A DNA stretch of 64,000 nucleotides from Siderastrea radians. Its lineage: Eukaryota; Cnidaria; Anthozoa; Scleractinia; Rhizangiidae. This document shows, in pieces, positions 46,501 through 60,377 of the stretch. The stretch lies in assembly GCA_964017195.1 (NCBI GenBank), contig OZ024900.1, forward strand, positions 31,946,641-32,010,640, written 5' to 3'. The notes beneath the pieces were generated by a model, which saw only the letters and a list, made by a program, of their open reading frames with translations, did not search any database and was not told the origin of the DNA. Numbering within the stretch: position 1 is the first letter of the stretch; each line of letters opens with the position of its first letter. The translations under genes were made by a program, and so were the position numbers.

Positions 46501-47536
46501 GAAAAACCTTAATGGTAATATGTAAAACGTGAAGCAACTTACGTTTCTTGGGGAGATTGCTTTCAATAAGTGCAAGTTCTGATGAGGATCGTGCGCCACT
46601 GTAGCTTAGTGTAACAACAGATTCCCGTGTTCGTTGCGTGGTTGGAGTTATACCAATGTTATTGATAGATGATAAAGAAGGGGCCTTTGTTTTAGCAATT
46701 GCAGGTGCAGATGATGACTTCCTCATAAATGCTGGCAAATGACTTTCTTCTTCCTACAAAAGAAAAAAAAAAACACAGGTGCATTTACGTCTCCCTGAGC
46801 AACCATTCTCGAAAGTAGTCTCATCTCTCTAAGGTGACAACCTTCAAGTTGTTCACAGATCAGTGATCTCATACGGAGGTCACAACACATTCAAATCCCA
46901 CCGGAGTTAATGATTTCTCTTTGTTCTGCAAGACCCAAATTTCTCCTCCAGGGCTGGGGGCTGGGGAAAATTTAAAAGGCATTTTCTCTTTTTCTAGAAC
47001 TCACACATACACTAATAAGAACTTACAACTTTCACACAATCCCGTGCAAAATAATTTTCAAACACTGTAATTACTGCACTCACCTGTGTTAATTGGTTGA
47101 CTACCTTTTCACAAGGTGATCAGTCACAAGATATGATTGTACAGTCAAATCTCTTAATAGCAGGTGCCCTTGGCAATTCAAAAACTGTCTTGTTATGAGA
47201 TGTGTCCAGCCATAAAAACGAACCCGAGTAATATTTTAATAAACTGTTTTCACAGGACATATGGTGACTGACTCCTTAAGTCTTAACTTGTTGCCAACAA
47301 GTTCCAAACTTTTACGTATCTGGCAGCCCGTGCCAAATACTAGTCCTCATAGCACCTAACATGGTCACATTTTGGATGGTTGTTCTCAAATGGATCTCGC
47401 CCAAGGCAAATTAACTCTACATCTTTTTATGTGAACTAACTTACCATTTCCTCAATTCCAAATACAACCATTTGTGCAGCTCGCTTGTCAGCTGCAGACT
47501 GGTACTTAATTGGCTCTGAGAGCTCATCAACAATGG
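40573..47536 (-). CDS. PLCB4: PLC beta: proximal and distal C-terminal regulatory region, coiled coil (11 exons)
   Basis: Exons 47536-47445, 46753-46543, 46086-46037, 45287-45234, 44596-44481, 44128-44053, 43292-43194, 42817-42741, 42059-41958, 41429-41372 and 40665-40573. The first encodes [20 protein letters not shown], the end of the C2-proximal Gq-binding segment. The second is a Ser/Thr-rich linker. From exon 45287 on, the product is almost wholly charged, helix-forming sequence (for example [20 protein letters not shown]), matching the distal C-terminal coiled-coil domain that is specific to PLC beta. The reading frame ends at TGA 40575-40573 after EVEFQKV. A donor read-through at that point (GTTTGA) is a poor splice site, so I take this as the true C terminus. 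Confidence 0.9.
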
Positions 47537-50500
47537 CTGCCAATGAAAATTAATATTGAAAGACCATTAGGTAAAGTAGATAAAGTTTAACTTGGGTCAC
47601 ATGGCACAGCCAGCCCACATGGCCAGATCTTCACCTAGCGCCAAACAGCTAAGAGTAATTATTCCCCTCACCCCCCCCCCCCTCAAAAAAAAAATTTCTT
47701 GAGAAAGATGGAATATTCAGTTTGTCTTGAGTGTGGGACAAAGGAAAAAACTGAGTCCCCAACAGAAATTGAACCCATGACCTACCGTGCACCAGTTGCG
47801 CACTCTAACCACTGAGCTACTGGGAGACTCATGGCAAGTGAGGTCATTTCTACCAGGTTCATTGCTATTGCCCATTTCTTTCAACTGAGTGAGGTAAGAC
47901 AAGGTGCTCTAAGTTTCTTGGCTGAGGAAACAACAAAACGGCAGAGACCAGCCCTCCAACCACTGACTTTCAGATCGCAAGTCTGATTGGCTATAACTTC
48001 TAGACAACTGCACCTCCACATCAACAGAACATACTCATAACTAATGCAAGACTGTTGGAAATGTTGCAGAGGGTTACTAAGGTTTAAGTAAAGTTTATTT
48101 TTAGATATTATTTGTTAACAGGAAACAAATGAACAAAATTTGACAGCAACACCTTCACTCACCTGTATATCTCTCTGGAATATATGTCTTGAGGGAAATT
48201 TGACAGAAAAGTGTGGCTAGAGGAAGTGGCATATTGTGTTCTGTCCTCAGGGAAATATGACGGAAACCTACAAGTGTAAGGTAGAAACGAATAAATATTA
48301 ACAACTGTTAAGGATTTACCTTGGAATTAAGAAATTAAACTTACCAGACTGAAGACCATCTAATGGAACAACTCGTTGAGCAATCAGTTTGTCATTATCA
48401 TCTAGCACGCCAAACCTCAGGAGTGCAAGTTCAGGAAGGACAATCTGATGAATTCGAGAAGGAGACAAGCAGGTTTTAAATTAATTATCATAACAGTAAA
48501 AATTGAACTTCTAAATACATGGATGAAATCTTCTTGTGGAAACATTGAAGCAAACCATTCATTTCAATATATCCTGGTGTGCTCTTTATTTAATTTGCCA
48601 TCAATTCAAATAGATTTGTTAGTGTTGTACTTACACACTCTTAAGTGGTAAAAGGTTAATTCTCAACACTTGTAAGTTCTTCAGATTCAGGAACATTGCT
48701 TACTTACTCGTCGAAACACAAACTCATCCTCGTCGTAAACTGGGTCCATTCCATTGTTTGGAATATACTTAGTCTTGTACTTCTTACGTAATGTGTCAGT
48801 TGGAAGGCCATACATGTCCACCTCCACACACGTACTTATCTTCTTATCTGACAAGAACTGCCCTGAGATCACCTATGGCATAGCAAAGACATCATGATTA
48901 TGTTAACTGTTCTAACAAGCCTACTGGCCCATCATTGGACACAAGATTTACCCTTGAACAAGGTAGGTGGCTGTCTCATCAGAGCCAGTGCTTAAATCTG
49001 GTTTCTGTTGCGTGGAGCACGTAGGAGCATTATATTACTGCTCCTTCCTGGATGGGATGCTAGTCCATCACAGGATTATCCCCCCCCCAGCATTATTCGC
49101 TGGCATGGTAGCCATTTATACATGTACATCTGGGTAGAGAGGCACAAAGTGGAATAAGGTTTCTTGTGTAAGGAAGCAACTAACACAATGGACAAGACTT
49201 CACTGCCAAACCTCTGACTCCTCATCAAAAGTCCAACACAATGTCAAAAATACCACCAAGCCTCTTCTGTGGCCCATCATGGTGGCACTTATCTGCAGTT
49301 CACATAACATGAAACAGAGAGTATTTACTGCTGTAACCCCCTGGATGAAATACTAGACCATCACAATGTCCCCCCCCCCCCCCACCCTGTCAAACCACTT
49401 AGTTCACCAGGACCAACTTAATTAGCCCTTTATGAGGAAATAAAGTGACTGCTTATCTAATTTGCATAGCTTTGATTTACATAGTTTGCTATTCCTCTGC
49501 CTCCTTAGTCAAGACCCCAATAGTACAAGTAGAATGCTACTGAAATGACTAACCTTTTGGGTACCCTGTGCTGACCTTTGCTCTGAACAGTTACTTTGTT
49601 CATAGTCCACAAGGTTTCTTATGTTAATAACACTATCGCTACAAGGAGTAGCGCTACATACAACACACCTTAACACGGACTGAAGCAGCAACCAGTCCAT
49701 CAATGACTGACTCAGTGAATGGATCAAATTGCCGATCAGATCGACACATGAGGTCTGGCTTGAGAAGATATCTGAAGTGCAAAAGAACCCAAGAACTTTA
49801 TGAATTACCAATAAGTAACTATACACGCTCATAACACCTGATGTCGACTCCTACTTCTGTGTCATAATGTAGCTATTGTTCCAGATGCCATGCTTTATAT
49901 TCTTCAAAATAATTAGCTCTTGGTGGGACGCCCCACCAATCAAGTGCTACTCTCCATCATTCCACTTGGCTAAAGAGAGTTAATGCCCGACAAACAATGA
50001 ACAAACAATAAAGATTACTAATTAAAAACGTACCCACATCTGTCATTGTATTCAAATTTTCCATCATTCAGCTGAAAGGCTAAGTCTGTGAAAGTACAGC
50101 AAAGTGCTTATAATTACACATTAACTTTTCTTGTGTTTTGTATAAACATCATTTGACACAGTTTTTTAAGCTCTTAAAGATTAATTCCCGGTATCCATAT
50201 CAAAAAATATTACTGACATGTATTAGTACTGTAGAAAAGATGAAAGTTAAATTAATTGATTTGCTACCTGATGTTTGAAAGTTGAGGGAAACCATCTGGC
50301 ATCCAACATTCCAGAAAACCTAATGATGGAATTGTAAAGGTGAATGAAAGGTACATATTTGGTTTATCTCCATGCATGTAAAAACCTGGCAATGAAAAGG
50401 TTTTTTTCTCCTTTGTAAGCTATTGTTCAAAATGACTATTTTGTTCACTTTGTCTCATGCCATCTGTAAGTTTTACAGGTTTTTACACTGAGGTAAAGCC

Positions 50501-53500
50501 CATTTTGGTGAAAATTGCTATAAAATTGTAGTTTGAAAATGCTAAACTGTAAAAACAAGAAAAGCTGTGTCTGTTTCTGCTACCCGCTGAGCGAAATAAG
50601 CACAAGATGTACAATCGGATGTTAAACTGCCACTGAGACGAAAATTTGTAGGTTTATTTTCGCCAAATTCTGTCGCAGAATATTGCGTTGTGTATATATT
50701 TACCCAGAAAACTGAACAAGAAACCATGCCTCCTAATATTTTTTAGCTCCAAAGTTGCGTAAAATGTGTCCGCCATTACTGAAAACGTGTTCCTGGGTGA
50801 TTGCGCAATTTAATAGCTTGTGACGTCAGAGGCTCACCTCAGTCGCGTTTCCTTGTGTTTTGACTTTGACTCAAGATGCCTACCGTCGACTGCGAAACCT
50901 CCGAAGAGTATTTCTACGATTCGGAACAGTCTTTAGCTTCCGAAGAATCAGAGGATTCATTTAATTCGGCAAATGAAGAATTTTTCTTACCAGGAGATTT
51001 CAGCTTATAAGCTTGTAAACAAACTGTTCAAAGCTGTTTTTCTCGCCGTATTGGCGGGAGTTCAAAATATGCGCGAAATAATGCTTATACAGTGATTACA
51101 TTTCAGGCACAAGTTGCTCAAAGAGCGGATAACTCTTATCCAACGGATAAATGGCTGTCCAGCTATTCGAAAAATTGATGTTTTAAGCTTTGCAAATTTA
51201 AACAAAACACCTATAAAAACTCCAGAATTTGATGCTCGCGAATCTCAAGCATCGGCCGATCGATTTTATTGTTCGCTTCGTTGGAGAAATAAAAGAAGCT
51301 ATATTTTGTTTGCCGTTGTCTATATTCATCATATATTGTAACGCATTGAGATTTTTGGCCATTCCTAGTATAGTATGGGAAACTTTCTTAAAGAGCTGTA
51401 ATGCTGTAGTCATCTGGCAGTCAGCTCATGAAGCTTATCGTGTCCATCATAGTACAGTGGTCGCTTAATTAATGCATTGAAACACATGTGCTTGGCGTTT
51501 CTAAATATTTTTAACAGTTTTTATAGAATTCTTAACTTGAGCTGAAAAAAGTGAAATAAACCAAGACCTTCTTTTAAGAACTGGCGGCCTTGTGTGAACG
51601 GAATCTAAATATTTGTAGTGCAAATCAAAGCCATAAGGAAAATTTTCTGCTGCTCAACAACAACATGCGGACCGCCAAGGAAACGAAGCTTTCACTTGCT
51701 TTATTCACTGCGTAAAAATAATAACTTGATATCTAATAATTTTTCTTGGTAGTTCATTCACTAAGATTGCTATGACAGTTAAAAGGAATAACATTGTAAA
51801 ACCCTTAAACAAATAGTGGCATGTGATATTTTTTTCCTCACTTACAAGACGAGCCGACCTATCGACATGATCGAAGCCTCATATATTTCGAACAATAATG
51901 TCAGTCGACTCTTCAGCGACAGGGAATAAGGAGAAAAGTTTCTCGACATTCAGGATGGTAGACTATAAAATAACTGTCCATGCTTCTAAGCGATTACTAC
52001 ATTGAAATTAACACACGCGGAATTAAAAAAAAAAAAGAAAAAAGCTAAGCAATACAAACTATTGGCGTAATCGCGGCGGTCCTACATTCGCCCAGGATGC
52101 ATTTTATGAGGATCTATTGCACTGTTGCACTGTGTGTGAGTTCGAACACTATCCATTTTTCCATTGCGGGTCCGCTCGCAAGGTTTTGATGAAGCGAAAT
52201 ACCAGATCGGTGGTTGTATTTATTGTTGTAGCATTGTACAAAATGCTAGATCTTTGCACTAGCAGACGGCAGAACTGAAAGGGTTTTCCACAAGCAAAAT
52301 AAATATTAAAATATGTTAAAAGAAAATAAGTTTTGCACAATGGTGGATGCGTTGAAAAAGAAACAAACTATCACTTCAACTGCGTTAAGATTAGGTACCT
52401 TTCGTCTCGCTTTTTCCAGATCTTTTTTTCCATATAGTTAGAATGGACAATGGAATAATCGACCTCTGGGATCCTTCGACATGAACAGCCCTCTGGAAAC
52501 ACTCGTCCGTGAAGTGATCAGAACAGCCGACAAAAATACCTCTCGGGTTGAAATTTGCACTGTGAGTGAGTTCGAACACTATCCATTTTTCCATTGCGGG
52601 TCCGCTCGCAAGGTTTTGATGAAGCGAAATACCAGATCGGTGGTTGTATTTATTGTTGTAGCATTGTACAACACAAGTAATACCCTTCATAACTGCTGCA
52701 GCAACGAAAATTTCAAGGCCGTACAGCAAACAGTTGGCACGAAATCTTCCCTCAACAACAGTTACATTTCCCGCGGCAAGTAACCGAATGAAGCCTGACT
52801 TGGTTTGAGGTGAGCCTCTAACGTCACTTCCGTTAATTCGCAAGCCAACTTCCGGAACAAGGGCCAGTAATGGCGGCCGTAAAATCTCGACAAAAACCGT
52901 CCGAAAAAAGCGACTTCCACTTATCGTAATGAGTTGAAATTTGGTATGGTGACTAACAACCTCAGACTATTTTCAAAAATGCAAAAATATGGAATACCAA
53001 AATTCTGGTCCCAGTGGCACTTTCCATCAACTAGCTAGTGGGAGTTTCAGTTTCAACAAGTTCTAAGAGGGAAGCTCAATAACACTTTCATTACATTTTT
53101 CTTTAATGAAAACTTGGCAGGTAATATCCATGATGATGATAACAATGACAGTAATGACGACGGTGATGATAAAGGATGACAATGACAATGACAAAGAATG
53201 CACGTCTCAAAACGTCACATGACACCTAATCACAAGAATGAGAACAGACATCAACTGAGTGAAGACTGTATAGCACTGTATACTAAAGACTGAACCCTAC
53301 AACAAGCTTACCTGTGGCATGTAATTGCTGGAGTCAACTCTACTTCCCTTTGGATAAATCCTTGACAGCTGCCGTTTGTTATATCTTGGTTTACAGTCAA
53401 AGACTGAAAAAAACCCGTGTGCAACAACTTTTGGGCTCATTACTTTCACCTTAATAGCTATAGCCTTCACCCCTAGAAAACCATCCTTTAATCTTTGAAA

Positions 53501-56500
53501 CTGTTACCTGTTTGCCGAGTATTTTGGAAACTTCCATGTTTGGCACGCTAGGAAACATGAACTTGGGACTAAACCCAAGTTCCTCAAAGTGAAGAACCTA
53601 TTTTCAATAACAGCAGAAAACAGGGACCGAAATATGCTCCCTGCAACTTGCCTTATGCATTTCAAATGCAGGGGACAAGGGCCAGCAACTTGCACCCTCA
53701 GATTTTAAACACGTACTGTTCTTGGGACAAGAGCATGCAACCAAACAAAAATATAATATTATTATTAATAATATTATACAAACATGGGAACAAACTGGAC
53801 TTAATCCTTGAAATCATTCCCAACATGGGACTTGCTGCAAAGACACAGTCTCACAAGAAGTCCCTTAAAAATGCCACAAGTCCATTTGTACGAACACTAC
53901 TGGAACTACAGGGGGGAAGGAAGGAGGGGGCAGAACAAGTGCATTCATGTGAGACGACTTGGAAAGCAAGAAATCAGTCTGTAAGGTAATTTATGATATT
54001 GATAGATTATAGATAGAAATCTCTCAAAACCACCTATTTATTATCTCATTTGCCAGTTCAGGGAGCAGTGTATCAGTAAGTTTTTGAAACTTGACTGACT
54101 GCTGTCTGTTAATATAACATACTGCATTAAGATGGATTCATCAAGAACAGAACGGTTGTTACCTAGTGAATAAACTCACAAGGTCTAGGTTTAAACTAAA
54201 GGATACTTTACAAATTCCACAGGACTTGCTTTTAGTAACCCAAAGCCTGTTGACTCATTAAATGATGAGATGTGATGTGACAAGTTCTTCTCTGGAAAAG
54301 AAGGTGACAAACACAAATCCTGACCTCAAGTAATACACGTGAATTTGTTTTATCAAATTATGCATTAATATTATAAATTATTGAAGGTTAAGTTGGTTTT
54401 TGCAAGGTAAACAATAAGTTGACAAAAAGATGAAGTCATGTTAACTGTATGAAACTGCCTATAACATTTTGTGTACTGTAAATATAATGTTGCTAGCATT
54501 ACTGAATTACGAAATGCTCAAAAATAAAACTTTTCTAATTCTTTCCAAAATAGTTTAGAATCATCCTCAAGCAATATCAAATAAATGATAAGTGCTACAC
54601 TGAAAACGTCCACTGAAAAAGAAAATTTACATAGCTCAGGTGGGACTCGAACCCACGACCTTTGGGTAACTAGTCCACCGCTCTACCATCTGAGCTATCA
54701 ACGCGCAAGCCACAGATGGGAATGGTGCATGGATGATCTTACATGCACACAGGAGTTTCCTGCGACAGACATGCAAAGCATGCCATACATGTACGGAACA
54801 CCTAATAGAGGATTTCAGTGTTTTGATTCTAGTTTTTTTTCCAAAAATGTTAAGACAACACAACTTTCCACATCTTTCAAAAACAAGCCACATTGAACCT
54901 TAAAACCAACCTTATGGTATTCATCAGTTACAATTACGACAGCAACCAATGGACCATTAAAAACAGAAACTGTCAGAGTGGATCAAATCCACAAAATAAT
55001 ACATGCAGTGTAGACTGGAGTGACCTTTTGAACCCATTGCACTAATGCCTTTGTTTTCTGAGACTTCTGCTATCATGATGATTAATGGCAGTGACATATG
55101 CGGTCACTTAAGTTCAGTCTTGAAATTCAATATTTGGTCTTTTATTAAAAGAACTGAGTGGTAATGTGCAAGACATTTTTAATCAATTATTTTTTTAGAC
55201 TTACTCTCTGCCTCATCAAACCCACTGAATGGAACTGGGTGAATGTAGTTCACTAGGGTAGAGAGGTAAGGATGAATGCTTCCTGTTGTATGAACTGAAC
55301 TGAACTGGCTAATAAGATCCATATCCTCTGGAGTAAGACTTGCTGCCCTGGAAGTCTATAAGATAATATTATTTATTAAATTATCATCAGTATTTTTAAG
55401 AATCAGTATAGTATGTAGTAGACTTGAAGAGCTTAGTAGAAACAGGGGTAAGAGATGTTTTTGTCAAGACTTGATAAATTGCTCATAGTTATGGCCATTG
55501 CAACCCAAGCAAACCATTAATTGGTTGTTCTTGTAAGTTTGAAGACAAACAAAAGAAGTCTATCTTTAAAAATTAATCTTAACATACCTTGCCAAAGTAC
55601 CATATTTACTGTGGATAGCAAGCGCACACAACAGATAAGACCATGTGACAGCACAATCGATTGTTATTGTGTTGTAGCTTCGGTAAGTCTCGACTCTCTT
55701 AGGTCTTACACATGATGAATTTCACAGAAGGGTGGGGGGAATGTTGAATTTTGCTTACGAACATTCAAGTTATCCTGTGTATAGGCTGCACCCCCATTTT
55801 GCAAAGATATTTTTGGAAAAACAAGTGCGGCCTATACACGTGTGAATACGGTAGTGGCCGTAACTATATGCGGAAATTTTTTAAATGATAGGTTTTAACA
55901 AACAAATCTGTACCACTGCAAGCAAAACTCAGAAATCTATGGGCCAAGTTTTAAAACAAGGTCTAAGTTTGGATGATATTTGACTATTGTTCCCAACACC
56001 TTTTAACAAGAAACAACTGTTGGAGAACATTTAAACCATGTTCAAAAACAATGGCCTTACAAAATTATCTTTTAAAATGGTGTGGATACGCAATAGGCCC
56101 CCTGGTACTGGGCATTCCCTTTACCCCTAATCCTACAGGTCTGGAATGGGAGTTTGGGATATTGTGAGGGCAAAAAGGGTTGCAACAAGCTTTCAGCCAG
56201 AAACATTTGATCAAGAGTCCAATGCAATGACCACTACACCGCTGTGCTTCCTGGTGAAACAGAAATGTAGCAAAGAAAAACTTTTGTAGTAGTATCAATG
56301 CCTTGGTTGTCAAAGTAGCCAGGGCTAAGAGCTAATTACTGGGGGAAATCTCAGCCTCTGGTCCTTACTGACAGTCCTGATGAAATGCTTTATGTTTGAC
56401 ATACCTTCTTTCCCCCCATGTTCAGTCGCAGTGAACTTCCATAGGCTGTTAGTTTTTCTTCTCGTTTCTTAAACTCACTGATCACATCTCGTTCCTCCTC

Positions 56501-58904
56501 ATCATCTGGATTAGATTCACCACTTTGGGTACTCACAGTACTCTCTTTCCTTCCACATACAAATCTCTGATCATATGAGAAGTCATTGCTGCTTCTTGTA
56601 GATGAACCTGAATATGTTCCTTGCACTGAAGCATGTCCCCTTTTACTGTCCACTTTCCCATTACACTGGATAGCAGTTGAAGTATTTTTTCCATTTTTCA
56701 GGTCAACCTCTTCCGGTTCTGAGTCAATGTAAAAAGGTCTCGTCCTATCAGATTTTAATGAACTGTCATCAGAATCATCCACATAAGGTGTATCGTCATT
56801 TTCAGTTGTATCAGAAACTTCCTGGATGGACTCAAGGCCAGCATTATTTCTGGAAGATTTAATAACAGCCACGTCCGTGTTGCTGTTTTCATCCTTAACA
56901 GCTGGAAACTCATAACAAGTTTCCCCACTAGCTGTCACCATGACAGTAGGAGTCACTGAAAGGTCACTGTCGCTTGAGCCATCTGAAATGGCACTCAAAG
57001 TTGAACCTAGAGAAATCCCAGAAATACGATTCCCTTGAATCACTTCTTCACTTGTTCTTGAAGATCTTGTTGAACTAGAGTCTGAACCAGAATTGTCAGC
57101 AAGAACCTCAATACCTTGCATTTCAAGAAAGTTTCTACTGTTACGAGACATAATAAAAGTGTCATCCAAGTCCTTTGACATGCCATTTAAACCTGCATCA
57201 TTAAGAATCTTGGACAGAAGGAAATTTGAATATTCGGACACCGAGCTGTACTGGGCTATATCATCAAGCGTAACTGCCTTGTCATCAGATGGTAATTCTT
57301 CAGCCGCAGTTGTTGTTGATTCTCGTAAAAGATCACTGCATACTCTTTCACTATATTCCATGATTTTGTTAAAGTCTTCACAGCTTATAGATCGGTCACG
57401 AGATTCATCATTGTCACTCTCCTGACCTTCTTCTTCCTCCTCAATTTCATCATCAATAATTGCTGTTTCTTTTATGCTTCCAGCACGAAATCCTACATTG
57501 TAAATAATACACAAATGAGTGAGCAACAATTGCTGTTTTCTCAAGTACACATATTGGTATAACTATAAACAAAAAATTTACAAGTTAGAATAAACATTTG
57601 AAGTTTCCTAATTGATGCATCAGCCTATACTGGAATATAAACAAAACAAATGACTGTTGATTTATTTTTATGCTCTCTGTATGAAATCCTTATATTTAAA
57701 CTCAAATTGATCACAATCTTCAAGTCCAAATTAAAACACTTCTTTTTAGCTTTTAATTCTGACTTAATTTAGCATATTAAATTGACTTACCAGTAATGCA
57801 ATAAATACTGAAAACATCACTCAACTAAGCAAATACAAAATAACGTTCTATACCTGACGTATCAGTAGCTTCAAAATCACTAAAAATTTCATTGAAATCT
57901 AAACAAAACAAAATTAAGGTCATCAATGTAGTATCCACAAAAGGCGAACTTGGGACTGTCATTGATCAATGAAGTAGTGCATGTGGTAATCAAAAACCAC
58001 AATACCACTTGTACATTATACCAGGAGGGGCCTATCAAATAGGGAAAGGGGATTATTCCCAGGGGAAAGTCCATTGGAGAAGAAGTATTTTATCCCCTGA
58101 GAAACTATCCACTCAGATCTACTATTCGTAGGGGAAGGAGGACTTAATACCTGAGGTGAATATCTACACGGAAAAGGAATTATCCCTAGGTGATGGGGGT
58201 TGTCCTAAGGAAACTACACAGAGAGGGCAAGGAGGGTTAACCCAAGGGGACACCAAGGCAATATTATACATATAATAGAAGGGGATTATCCCCACAATAT
58301 TTTTCCACAGTGCCAAGAGGATTTTTCCCAGGGGAAGGAGGATAACCCTGGGAGAAAGATAGGAGGAGGAATACATCCATTTATTATGTACCAAACCAGT
58401 TGATAGATGTAAGTGTGATTTGACTCGGTGTCATTGAGGATTGGTAGATACAGTATTTCCCTTGCTGCAAGGCAAATATCCATCACTATTCATCTCCATC
58501 TCACACATTCACTTATCCATTATGCTTACTCACCTTCTGATTCCTGTTCTGGTTTAAGTTTCTTGTTCTTTATGATTATCTTTCTCTTCAGATGGTTTGG
58601 TGAAGGAAGAGGTACGCCTTCTTCAAGCTAAGGAAGCAACAGCAACAAAATTAGCTTTTTTCAACTAAAAGCATGCAAGCAAATCTTCTAAAACATAGAT
58701 GATTTAACTTATCGTTACTCAACTGAAAGACATTGTGTCAGTCAATTCTGCTTTCATTACAAGGCAGCTTAACTGGCACCAAGTCCTATGAAAACTCAAG
58801 CAGCCATTTCTTTTGTCTTGATTTGCACTTTGCTGGTTAAAACACTTCTCAAATAGCTCTGTCATCCAATTTGAAATGACTGACTGACTGACTGACTGAC
58901 TGAC

Positions 58905-58949
<45 letters not shown>

Positions 58950-60324
58950 CATTGACACCTGAACAGAAGTCGTAAGTCTTTACTGATAATATGGCTAAAT
59001 ATGGCTAGGGCTTGAACCTCATGCAGTCCACTGACTCTTCAGTGAGTCAATAATTTATGTAAAGTTCTGTTTATAACACAGTAATATAATACAGCTTCGC
59101 TGAATGCCATTAAAAGTAAATGTAGAAGAACAACTTACAGGATGACTGTCCAGGGGCAATTTTAGAAGCATATCTCCAAATGTTTCTGAACAAATGCAAG
59201 CCATTTTGTACTGCTGGGATTTACTGTAAAAAGAAAACAGATTGATAGTGTCAGATTTACAACCAAACCCTATTATGACTGCAGTCAACGATCACTTGCA
59301 TGTAATTAAAATTGCCGCTTCGCACCACCCTGTGACCATTCTTTTCATGCACAGCTTAAGGTGATGTTACATGGGACAATTTGTAATGACGATGTTTAGT
59401 GCAACAAATGATTTTTTGGGTTTGCAGACAATTTTCCATGGAGTTTTGCATGGTAAGCTTCAAAAACTTGCAATGCTAAATAATGAATTCGCTCAAGCTG
59501 TTTCATGTAACATGCCTGTCATCATTATTTTGTTGTGCAATGCCATCCCAGTTGCCCCCGTTGCACTAAAAATTGTTTTATGCAACATATACACTGTACA
59601 TTAAAAACTGACACCAAGTTGCACTAAAAATAGTTGTTGAGAATTGTCCATGTAACATCATCTTCAACTTTTAGCGCAACATTGTTGCACTAAAAATCAT
59701 CGTTGTGAATCGTCCCATGTAACATCACCTTTGTGTGTCTATGGCAAATACATGTACGGAGTGTTTAGGTACCTGGCCTTATTAACTAACAACTGAAAGA
59801 AGATTGCTCCCAGAAACTAGTACAGAAAATGGTACAGTATTTTTGCCCTCTCCATGAGGTTTTTCTTTCAACAGCCAATGCCCCACCCACCCCACCCCCT
59901 CCCCCAACATAACAAAATAACCAGGATATAATGTAGTCCACCACTGCCAGAAAATGACAAGAAAACTTATTAGAATAAAAATGTTACATTAACATTTTAC
60001 AGATGAAGTTTTTAACAACGAAGAAACCATGAAATACCTGCAGTGATTCTCAAATGACAGTATAACTGGGTAGTCCGATGTCACGAATGCTGAGTCACGT
60101 ATAGCTTCAATTACATCCTAAGACAATTCACAAAGAAACTGTAAGTTCCACCAGAATTGTTCATTAAGGCCACTTATAATAAGAAAAATCTTACTTAACA
60201 CAAATGTTTTCTTTTGTGCTTTTTACTATAAAGTTTCATGAAAATAAATCATCAATTGGTCAATTTGACATCAATTTGTAGTAGGTCAGTCACAGTGGTC
60301 AATATAATTTGCAAAATTCACATA

Positions 60325-60377
<53 letters not shown>

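Larger units (their letters stand above)
50770..52876. mobile_element. THAP-bearing inverted-repeat element in a PLC beta intron
   Basis: The outer termini CCGCCATTACTG (50770-50781) and CAGTAATGGCGG (52865-52876) are inverted. A second, inner pair GTGACGTCAGAGGCTCACCT / AGGTGAGCCTCTAACGTCAC lies 38-50 bp inside. Two open frames point inward from the ends: a 44-residue acidic one (+) and a THAP-domain one (-). The THAP domain and TIRs suggest a P-element- or Kolobok-like DNA transposon remnant; the catalytic region is not visible. Confidence 0.65.

Noticed and set aside
52149..52340. 63-codon minus frame near the THAP exon
   Set aside because: It is a shifted-frame reading of the truncated THAP duplicate.
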